Part shown: one piece after another, positions 17,996 to 26,344 of the stretch | How the letters are laid out: the number at the start of each line of letters is the position of its first letter | Position numbering within the stretch: the stretch's first letter is position 1 | Assembly (NCBI GenBank): GCA_031258835.1 | Contig: JAIRMH010000206.1 | Coordinates: forward strand, 1-35,488 | Source: Tannerella sp. | Lineage (GTDB): Bacteria; Bacteroidota; Bacteroidia; Bacteroidales; Tannerellaceae | DNA: 35,488 bases | Direction of reading: 5' to 3' | The notes under the pieces: generated by a model | Told to the model about the DNA's origin: nothing | Databases searched by the model: none | The model's input: the letters and a program-made list of their open reading frames with translations, nothing else | Program-made: the position numbers and the translations under genes

Positions 17996-20900
17996 ATGAA
18001 ACAAAAAAAGAATGATTACAAATTTGCATGGCTGATGATGTTTTTTGCGTGCATGCCTTGCATTCTGAAGGCCGGGATAACGGCTGAACCGGGAAACGAA
18101 GCGATGCAGCAAACGGTAAAAATCAGCGGATCAGTGGTCGACGTCCGGAATGAGCCGATTATCGGAGCTTCGGTAGCAGTCAAAGGGACGACGATTGGCA
18201 TTGTGACGGATATGGACGGGAAATTCACGCTGGATGTTCCGTTCCGGGGAGTGTTACAAGTCTCGTATATCGGATATGTAGCGCAAGAGATCCCCATAGG
18301 AGATAAGACCACGCTCCAAATCATCCTGGTCGAAAACGTGGAATTGCTCGACGAGGTCGTCGTCGTAGGATACGGTACCATGAAACGTTCGGACCTGACG
18401 GGGGCGGTCGCATCGGTGTCAAATAACACATTGACGATTAGTGGGAAAAATAGTCCCATCGGTTCTTTGCAAGGAGTGGCGCCCGGAGTAAACATCGTGA
18501 GATCTAATGCCAAACCGGGAGGAGAGTATTCCATAGATATCCGTGGCATCAGTTCTATTTCCGGTTCGAATACCCCTTTGGTGGTCATTGATGGCATCCC
18601 GGGCGGAAATCTCGATTATGTCAACCCTGATGATATTGAAAAGATAGATATCCTGAAAGACGCATCGGCGACGGCAATATACGGTTCGCGCGGAGCGAAC
18701 GGGGTAATTATCGTTTCTACCAAAAGAGGCGTCGCCGGAAAACCCCGGATTAATTACAGCGGCTATTTCGGCTTCAAAAAATATACCAATATGCCGGATA
18801 TAATGAATGGTGAGGAATATGTCGCTTTTGTAAGGGAAACGGCGAAAGCGATGAATAATAATACGCCCAAAACGGATGAAGAAATATTTACGGATCCCTC
18901 CGAATTGAAAGCCGTACAAGACGGTAATTATTTCGACTGGATCGACGCCATGTCGGAACAGGCAATTATAACTAACCATAGTATCTCTGCTACTGGTGGA
19001 ACCGACGTTGCCAAATACACTCTTGCCGGGGGATACATTAAAGAAGAAGGGATGATTTATCCTCAGAATTACGAACGGTTCAACCTAAGAACAGCGGTAG
19101 ACTTGAAAGCTAATGATTATCTGAGTTTTGGCGGAAGTATGTATCTGACCCATGTATTAAGAGATGTCGGAGCCAATATGCTTCAGGATGCATATCGCCT
19201 GCGCCCGACGCAACATCCGTACAGTCTGGTTACGGGTGAAGAAATATGGCGGTTCAGTAACGGACAGTTTAACCACCTTATTTCGCGTAAAAACGAATTT
19301 CTCAAAACAAAAACAACCAATCTGTTTGGGAACATATATCTTGCCTTAACCCCGGTAAATGGTTTGGAGTTGAAATCCACATTTGCACCCTATATCGAAA
19401 ATGTTCAATCCGGGCAATACAGAGGCGTTTGGACAAAAGCGAACCAGGGGACGTCCGCCGGCGCAACGGCTAATATGCGGAAGTATACTAATACGAATTG
19501 GGTCTGGGACAATATCGTGAATTATAAATGGAAACGCGATCTGCACAGTGTCGACGCTACCGGCGTATTCTCCATGCAACAAACCCAGTACGAAAACGAA
19601 CAGGTAAACGCAAAGGATTTGAAATTCAATTCCCGGTGGTACAATCTGCAGGGTGGCGAGATGACCGCTTTCAGTACGGCGTATACGCAAACAAATCTAA
19701 TGGCCGGTCTGCTTCGCGTTAACTATTCGTTTATGGATAGATACATGATAACCGCCAGCGGACGTTACGACGGCTCATCCAAATTGGCAGAAGGCCATAA
19801 GTGGGCATTCTTTCCTTCTGCCGCGTTAGGCTGGAGAATCAGTGAAGAATCTTTTCTTGCAGATACCGACCGGTTATCTCTTCTGAAACTGCGGTTAAGT
19901 TACGGACAGACAGGTAACGACAATGTAGCCGCTTATTCTTCGGGAGGAACTATTTCCGGTTCGCAGTATTACTCGTTCGCTTCCGACGTGATCGGCAACG
20001 TGCCGAACAATTTGCGAAACAGTAAATTAGGTTGGGAAAAAACTTCGGAATACAATATCGGTATTGATTTCGGATTCTTCAAAAATAGAATATCCGGTAA
20101 TGTAGAATATTATAGCCGTTTGACGGAAGGCTTGATTATGAGTCAGAGCGTACCGGTGCACCTGGGATATTCGAGCATAACTGACAATGTCGGATCGGTA
20201 AGGAATCGAGGGGTTGAATTGGGTTTGAATACAGTCAATATACAAAGCAAAGATTTCGGATGGACAACGCAGATTTCCCTGTCATACAATAAAAATGAAA
20301 TTGTAGACCTTGCCTTTAAAGAAGATTTAGGAGTATATTCGGAACAATTGAAAGGAATGGAAGGCGATTATTCCAATTTATGGATTATAGGTCAACCGAT
20401 TCGTGTAAACTGGAATCTCATGACCATCGGCGTATGGCAGTTGGGAGAAGAAGCGGAAGCCGCAAAATACGGACAGAAGCCGGGACAATTCAGAGTCAGG
20501 GATTTCGACGAAGACGGAACCATCCATAACGATAAAGATCGGGTACTCGACGGTAAAAGAACGCCGGACTGGGTTGGAGGAATGGCCCATACCATCCGGT
20601 ATAAGGAGGTGGATTTTTCATTTCATGTGCACTTTCGTACCGGCGCAAGAGAAAGAAGCCATTTCTTCAATAATTTCGGTTTGCCCACCAATTACGATCT
20701 CAATGTGTTAAACGGAGATTACTGGACGCCCGAAAATCCTTCGAACACAATGGCGCAAGCCTCGAATATGGGACCATATAGAGGCAGTGGCGACGCGGCT
20801 AAAAATGTTTCTCATCTCATGTTCGGTACGGATTTCTTGAAAGTGTCATACATCACGCTGGGCTATACATTCAAACAGAAGTATCTGGACAAACTTAAAG

Positions 20901-21049
20901 CAGGTAATCTGCGGCTATATGTAACCGCTCAAAATCCTTTTACCTTCACGTCTTTTGTTGGCATCGACCCGGAGTTTCCGAGTACGGACACCGGAATATC
21001 CGACATGATGACGGCTAACTATTTAGTGGGATTAAATATTTCATTCTAA
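17996..21049 (+). CDS. SusC/RagA family TonB-linked outer membrane protein
   Basis: 1017 aa; carboxypeptidase-D-like domain (SGSVVDVRNEPIIGASVAVKGT), plug (VVVGYGTMKRSDLTGAV, DILKDASATAIYGSRGANGVIIVSTK), C-terminal beta-barrel. Confidence 0.97.
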   Translation: MKQKKNDYKFAWLMMFFACMPCILKAGITAEPGNEAMQQTVKISGSVVDVRNEPIIGASVAVKGTTIGIVTDMDGKFTLDVPFRGVLQVSYIGYVAQEIPIGDKTTLQIILVENVELLDEVVVVGYGTMKRSDLTGAVASVSNNTLTISGKNSPIGSLQGVAPGVNIVRSNAKPGGEYSIDIRGISSISGSNTPLVVIDGIPGGNLDYVNPDDIEKIDILKDASATAIYGSRGANGVIIVSTKRGVAGKPRINYSGYFGFKKYTNMPDIMNGEEYVAFVRETAKAMNNNTPKTDEEIFTDPSELKAVQDGNYFDWIDAMSEQAIITNHSISATGGTDVAKYTLAGGYIKEEGMIYPQNYERFNLRTAVDLKANDYLSFGGSMYLTHVLRDVGANMLQDAYRLRPTQHPYSLVTGEEIWRFSNGQFNHLISRKNEFLKTKTTNLFGNIYLALTPVNGLELKSTFAPYIENVQSGQYRGVWTKANQGTSAGATANMRKYTNTNWVWDNIVNYKWKRDLHSVDATGVFSMQQTQYENEQVNAKDLKFNSRWYNLQGGEMTAFSTAYTQTNLMAGLLRVNYSFMDRYMITASGRYDGSSKLAEGHKWAFFPSAALGWRISEESFLADTDRLSLLKLRLSYGQTGNDNVAAYSSGGTISGSQYYSFASDVIGNVPNNLRNSKLGWEKTSEYNIGIDFGFFKNRISGNVEYYSRLTEGLIMSQSVPVHLGYSSITDNVGSVRNRGVELGLNTVNIQSKDFGWTTQISLSYNKNEIVDLAFKEDLGVYSEQLKGMEGDYSNLWIIGQPIRVNWNLMTIGVWQLGEEAEAAKYGQKPGQFRVRDFDEDGTIHNDKDRVLDGKRTPDWVGGMAHTIRYKEVDFSFHVHFRTGARERSHFFNNFGLPTNYDLNVLNGDYWTPENPSNTMAQASNMGPYRGSGDAAKNVSHLMFGTDFLKVSYITLGYTFKQKYLDKLKAGNLRLYVTAQNPFTFTSFVGIDPEFPSTDTGISDMMTANYLVGLNISF

Positions 21050-21067
21050 CATTATAATTCTAAATAT

Positions 21068-22870
21068 ATGAAAAGTAAAGTTTATTATTTGTCAAAAATA
21101 TTGTCCGGAATACTCCTGTTGAGCGTTTGCGCATGCTCTGATTTCCTGGAAGAAGTGAATTGGTCAAGCCAGACCGCCGATGTTTATTTTCAAACAAAAT
21201 CAGGATATGAGAGTTTGATTAACGGTTGCTATACAAATCTGCGTTCCATTTATAACAGCAAAGATTATATTATTGTTACGCAATTGGGAACAGATATCGG
21301 GACGCAGACCTATTCGGGAAACGTGACTCCGATTAATCAATACACGACAACGTTCGATTCCAATCAAGGCAACATTTTTGCTTACTGGAGTGCTTTGTAT
21401 TCTGCATTGAAAAATGCGAATGCCGCCATAGATAGAGCAGGGAAAGTGATACTGAAAGAAAATGACCCCGACGGTATTGAACCTGCGACGCTGGAACAAC
21501 GAATCGCAGAAGCGAAAACGCTTCGAGCCTTGTATCTTTTTGAAATCGTCAGAAACTGGGGACAAGCGCCATTATTAGTCAACGAACCTGTGGCGCCGGA
21601 AAAATCCGCACAGTTAAATTCGGGAGAAGAGTTTTATGACCGGATATTAAAGGATTTGAACGATGCAATCAGCGTATTGCCCATCCGTCAGACAGGAACG
21701 AATTACGGCAGAGTCTCCGGCGCTATGGCGCAACATTTACGCGCACTCGTTTATCTGACGAGAGGATATCAAAGTTATGCCGATGCAAATGATTTTACGA
21801 ACGCAGTCAATGACGCAAAAAACGTAATCGAAAACTCCGGCCATACTTTGCTCGACGATTATCAATCGGTTCATGCCCAATCGAATGAGACGAATTCTGA
21901 AATTATTTTCAGTATCGGTTTTTCATCGGCAGCCAATCATAACGTGAACTTCTACCCAAAGTTATATTTGTTCTCCTACCGGGAAGGATGGATTGGCTTG
22001 TCTAAAGATTCTTATTACAGCAATGATGACGCCACTTTACTTCCGACCAAATACATGTATCTGTTGGCAGACTGGCATAAAGATCGCCGTCCGGAAGTCA
22101 CTTTTATGAGTCCCGTTAATGGCGATCCGGTAACTTCGACCGACGGGCGGAATACCGGTAAAAACTGGTTTCAATGTACAATGCCCATTTCCGGCCGGTT
22201 TGCATTGGGCGATACGGTGATTTATTTCCCTGTACCGACCGACCCCCATCATAAATATTGGACAGATGAAGACAAACAAACAGCGCCATACGTGGTTTAT
22301 AATTTTCCGACAGGCGATCCGTCCGACATGTCGACCGACGAATATTTTCGAAACGGATATCAATCAACCAGTGCACAGACACGCTGCTGGTTACCGGTCT
22401 GGAAATTCAAGGATAAAAATACGACTTATCTGGAAAATAATAATTCTACCGGCACAAGAGATATTTATCTATATCGTCTGGCCGAGACTTATCTGATTGC
22501 AGCCGAAGCTTCTGTGATGAAAAATGACAATGCCAACGCTCTTTTCTATTTGAATAAAGTACGGCAACGAGCGGAGAAAATACCGGGCAGCTTGATAAAA
22601 CCGGAAGGGTCGACCGTAAGCATCGACGATATTCTCAACGAACGGGCTATCGAATTATTTGGAGAAGCGCCCCGCTGGAACGACCTGCAAAGAACAGGGA
22701 AATTGAACGAACGGGTACTGAAATACAATTGGGATGTGACGAATATTACTGGTGGTATTCCTACTCAATTGACAGAAAAGACAACAAAATTCCAACTGCG
22801 CCCCATACCCCTTCAATGGCTCAACTCTCTCTCTAACGGACAGGAACTGGGGAATAATCCCGGATGGTAA
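21068..22870 (+). CDS. SusD/RagB family glycan-binding lipoprotein
   Basis: 600 aa; lipobox LLSVCACSDFLEE; TPR-like SusD features (EAKTLRALYLFEIVRNWGQAPLL, LYRLAETYLIAAEA, LNERAIELFGEAPRWNDLQRTGKL, PIPLQWL); directly follows susC. Confidence 0.97.
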   Translation: MKSKVYYLSKILSGILLLSVCACSDFLEEVNWSSQTADVYFQTKSGYESLINGCYTNLRSIYNSKDYIIVTQLGTDIGTQTYSGNVTPINQYTTTFDSNQGNIFAYWSALYSALKNANAAIDRAGKVILKENDPDGIEPATLEQRIAEAKTLRALYLFEIVRNWGQAPLLVNEPVAPEKSAQLNSGEEFYDRILKDLNDAISVLPIRQTGTNYGRVSGAMAQHLRALVYLTRGYQSYADANDFTNAVNDAKNVIENSGHTLLDDYQSVHAQSNETNSEIIFSIGFSSAANHNVNFYPKLYLFSYREGWIGLSKDSYYSNDDATLLPTKYMYLLADWHKDRRPEVTFMSPVNGDPVTSTDGRNTGKNWFQCTMPISGRFALGDTVIYFPVPTDPHHKYWTDEDKQTAPYVVYNFPTGDPSDMSTDEYFRNGYQSTSAQTRCWLPVWKFKDKNTTYLENNNSTGTRDIYLYRLAETYLIAAEASVMKNDNANALFYLNKVRQRAEKIPGSLIKPEGSTVSIDDILNERAIELFGEAPRWNDLQRTGKLNERVLKYNWDVTNITGGIPTQLTEKTTKFQLRPIPLQWLNSLSNGQELGNNPGW

Positions 22871-22886
22871 AAATGTATCAAACATC

Positions 22887-24773
22887 ATGAGTAAGTTATT
22901 TTACGGTTTAGTATTATTAATGTACGGTATGGTCGTGTATGCCAACGAAGCGACCATCGGTTCGCCCGACGGCAAGTATCTGATGAAGGTATACGACCGC
23001 GACGGGAAGGCTTGGTTTTCCATTGATTACGAAGGCAAACCCATTATTTTGGAGTCTCAACTCGGCATCAATGGCAACGGGGAATGGCGAGACAACCTGC
23101 GCGTAGACAAATCGGTTTTCACATTTGTGGACACGCTGTGGAAACCCGTCTACGGCGAACGGGAGATCGTCCGCGATTGCTACAATCAGTATGAAATCAC
23201 GCTGACAAATCCGGATAATCCCCGCCGCCATCTCTGCCTGATTGTCCGGGCTTACAACGAAGGCGTTGCTTTCCGCTATTTCTTTCCGGGCAACGAATAC
23301 CTGCACATCACCCGCGAATATACGCAATACACCTTGCCGGAAGGGACAAAATCTTATCATACGAAACGGGCGCAATCCGTCTATGAGCTATTGCCGTTGC
23401 GCGACTGGCCGGGAGAAAGCGAACGTCCGCTACTGCTCAAAACGCCCCAAGGCCAGTATGTGCTACTGACCGAGGCCGAAGTCGTCCATTATGTGCGTAC
23501 CAAATTCGTTTTAGACGCCGGGAAACCTAATACCATCACAGGCGTCATGTATGGAGATGTAGACCACATTGCCCCGTACAGGACGCCCTGGAGGGTGATT
23601 ATGGCCGCCGGAAAAGCCGGTCAATTGATCGAAAACAATGACTTGCTGCTCAATCTCAATCCGCCGTGCGAAATTGAAAACACCGGATGGATACGCCCCG
23701 GAAAAGTCATGCGCGAGGTGACGTTGACAACTGGAGGCGGTAAGGCACTGGTCGATTTTGCCGTCAAACGCAACCTGCAATATATCCATTTCGACACCGG
23801 ATGGTACGGCCCGGAAGGAAGCAAGGATTCCGATGCCACCACAGTTTCTATTGATCCCGCGCGCGGCAAAGACCCCGACGCCCTCAACCTGAAAGAAGTC
23901 ATAGAATATGCGCGGAGGCGGAATGTCGGCGTCTTCCTGTATGTAAACCAGCGCGCGCTGTATCAACAGTTGGATGAAATATTGCCGTTATACAGAAGTT
24001 GGGGCGTGGCCGGTGTTAAATTCGGATTTGTGATGGTAGGTTCACAGTTCTGGACTACATGGATGCATGAGGCGGTGAAAAAATGCGCCGAATACGGATT
24101 GATGGTGGATATTCACGACGAATACCGTCCTACGGGATTCAGCCGTACCTATCCCAATCTGATGACGCAGGAGGGCATCTACGGCAATGAAGAATTTCCC
24201 GACGCCACTCACAATGTAACGCTTCCTTTCACGCGTTTCACGCAAGGCGCCGCCGATTATACCATCTGCTACTATCGTCGAAAATGGGATGAGGACACTC
24301 AACCCGACACCGACCACGGCCTCGTCAACGCCCGGCTGCTGAAAACGACGGCAGCGCATCAACTGGCTATGGCTGTAGTCTATTACAGTCCCCTGCAATA
24401 CATGTACTGGTACGACAAGCCTTACGAAAGTCAAGATGAACCGGAGTTGGAATTTTTCGATCGAGCGCCGACGGTTTGGGATGATACGAAAGTGATTTGC
24501 GGCGAACCGGGTCAATACATTTCTATCGCTCGTCGTAGCGGTGCCGACTGGTTCGTAGGTACGATGACCAACAATGACGGACGTAAATTAGACATCCCGC
24601 TGGATTTCCTTCCTGCAGGGAAAATGTATACCGCACATATCTACTATGACGACCCAAAATCGAAAATCCGTACCAAAGTAAGCGTCAAAACCTTGACGGT
24701 TAATAAAAAATCCGTACTTGAAACCGTCCTGTCCCCTTCCGGCGGACAGGCTGTATGGATCGAAGCGCAATAA
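22887..24773 (+). CDS. Glycoside hydrolase family 97, retaining-type (alpha-galactosidase-like subgroup)
   Basis: 628 aa; SPDGKYLMKVYDRDGKAWFSIDYEGKPI N-terminal domain, FDTGWYGPE, GVKFGFVMVGSQ, VDIHDEYRPTGFSRTYPNLMTQEGIYGNE, LPFTRFTQGAADYTICYY. Asp in HDEYRPTG matches the retaining subgroup. Confidence 0.92.
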   Translation: MSKLFYGLVLLMYGMVVYANEATIGSPDGKYLMKVYDRDGKAWFSIDYEGKPIILESQLGINGNGEWRDNLRVDKSVFTFVDTLWKPVYGEREIVRDCYNQYEITLTNPDNPRRHLCLIVRAYNEGVAFRYFFPGNEYLHITREYTQYTLPEGTKSYHTKRAQSVYELLPLRDWPGESERPLLLKTPQGQYVLLTEAEVVHYVRTKFVLDAGKPNTITGVMYGDVDHIAPYRTPWRVIMAAGKAGQLIENNDLLLNLNPPCEIENTGWIRPGKVMREVTLTTGGGKALVDFAVKRNLQYIHFDTGWYGPEGSKDSDATTVSIDPARGKDPDALNLKEVIEYARRRNVGVFLYVNQRALYQQLDEILPLYRSWGVAGVKFGFVMVGSQFWTTWMHEAVKKCAEYGLMVDIHDEYRPTGFSRTYPNLMTQEGIYGNEEFPDATHNVTLPFTRFTQGAADYTICYYRRKWDEDTQPDTDHGLVNARLLKTTAAHQLAMAVVYYSPLQYMYWYDKPYESQDEPELEFFDRAPTVWDDTKVICGEPGQYISIARRSGADWFVGTMTNNDGRKLDIPLDFLPAGKMYTAHIYYDDPKSKIRTKVSVKTLTVNKKSVLETVLSPSGGQAVWIEAQ

Positions 24774-24852
24774 AATGATTTATCGTGATTTTTGTTGCAT
24801 TTATAATAATCTTCTATTATTTTTGCGCTAAATAATTAAAAATATAGGAACA

Positions 24853-25371
24853 ATGGATATTACGCTTGATACAAATAAACGTTATACGTATGCCGATTAT
24901 CTGACATGGATAGATAATCAGACGCGGGAATTATTGGATGGTTTCATTCGTTTAATGTCGCCGGCCCCGACGTTGACGCAGGCGAAAATCTCACGAAAGT
25001 TATTGCTGTTTTTGGGTAATTATATTGAAAAAAATAATGGAAAATGTCAGGTTTTTACCGCACCTTTTGATGTTCGTTTACCCCAAAAGCCGGATGAGGT
25101 TGCCGACGACAAAATATATACGGTCGTGCAACCGGATCTCTGCATCGTTTGTGATGAATCCAAATTAGACGAGCGCGGTTGCCTGGGGGCGCCCGATATG
25201 GTTGTGGAAATACTGTCGTTGTCTTCACAGAAGTATGATTTGAACGAGAAATGTTTTATTGAGATAAAATTTGCAAGCATTGTCAACCTGCATTTTTATA
25301 ACAGCCGGAACAGTCTGTCCGGATATTCTCCGGCGTCGATTAGGGCCTGGATTTTATCTACGACGTTTTGA
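24853..25371 (+). pseudogene. Uma2-family (DUF820) putative endonuclease gene, truncated at its 3' end
   Basis: TYADYLTWIDNQTRELLDGFIRLMSPAPTLTQAKISRKLLLFLGNYI, VQPDLCIVCDESKLDERGCLGAPDMVVEILSLSSQKYDLNEK are Uma2-like. The expected C-terminal part is replaced by unrelated sequence overlapping the 3' end of the convergent nucleotidyltransferase gene. Confidence 0.75.
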
Positions 25372-26207
25372 CGGTCGGCGATATAGGTTACGCCAAACCA
25401 TTTTGAGGCGGTGTCGAGCACTTTTACACGTGCGATATTTTTCGTTACAAGTTCGTTAACCATCAGCGGAATAAAATATTCGCTTTTGAGATTGTCCATA
25501 TTTTTGCGTAAAAACTCTTTGAAATATTCTTCCGAGTATTCGAAATAGTCCGGTGTGAACCCCCACATGTTCATAGACACGGGCGTGTTCTCGTCAAGAA
25601 TTACTTTTTCGCCGTTCTCGTCAACGAACTGTATATCACCGTCGATACGTTCGATGGCAGTACGTTCGACGACGGTTGCGAGGTATCCGTCGGCATCCGT
25701 ACCGCATACGCCGCGCGCCACCGAGCCGCTTTCGCTCAACGTATTACCGACGCGGAAACCGACCATGCAGTAATCGTTTTTCTTCTCGCCGGCGACAGAA
25801 AGCTCTTTTCCTAATACCTCAAAGCTGTCGCGTCCGTAAAAATCGTCCGCATTGATAACGGCAAAAGGCTCTTTTATGACATCCTTACCCATCAGCACGG
25901 CATGGTTTGTACCCCATGGTTTAGTGCGCCCTTCGGGGCAAAAGAAACCTTCCGGCAATTTATCCAACGACTGGAAAACGATATCGACGGGTATATGATT
26001 TTCATATTTACTGAGAATCTTCTCCCGGAAATCGTCTTCGAAATCTTTTCGTATGACGAATACTACTTTGCCGAATCCTCCGCGGATCGCGTCGAAAATG
26101 GAATAATCCATAATTGTTTCGCCGTTTGGGCCCAGTCCGTCTAATTGTTTCAAACCTCCATAGCGGCTGCCCATTCCTGCAGCAAGTACAAATAACGTTG
26201 GTTTCAT
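25296..26207 (-). CDS. Nucleotidyltransferase (sugar-phosphate nucleotidyltransferase family)
   Basis: 303 aa; N-terminal LFVLAAGMGSRYGGLKQLDGLGPNGETIMDYSIFDA, INADDFYGRDSFE. Confidence 0.92.
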   Translation of the reverse strand: MKPTLFVLAAGMGSRYGGLKQLDGLGPNGETIMDYSIFDAIRGGFGKVVFVIRKDFEDDFREKILSKYENHIPVDIVFQSLDKLPEGFFCPEGRTKPWGTNHAVLMGKDVIKEPFAVINADDFYGRDSFEVLGKELSVAGEKKNDYCMVGFRVGNTLSESGSVARGVCGTDADGYLATVVERTAIERIDGDIQFVDENGEKVILDENTPVSMNMWGFTPDYFEYSEEYFKEFLRKNMDNLKSEYFIPLMVNELVTKNIARVKVLDTASKWFGVTYIADRQNVVDKIQALIDAGEYPDRLFRLL

Positions 26208-26344
26208 ATCAAATTGCTATTAAAAATGTTTTTTTTATTCTTATTCTATTAATTTAATCGCGCAAATATACATTGTTTTTTGTCAAATGAAAAATAAAAC
26301 CGACCTTTGCCCCTGTTTATTGTAAATATGAACGATTTTAAGGA

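Noticed and set aside
18016-18597. 193-aa antisense ORF inside susC, plus 18419-18979 on the same strand
   Set aside because: Fully overlaps a confidently identified SusC gene; no recognisable domain; explained by codon bias of the sense gene.
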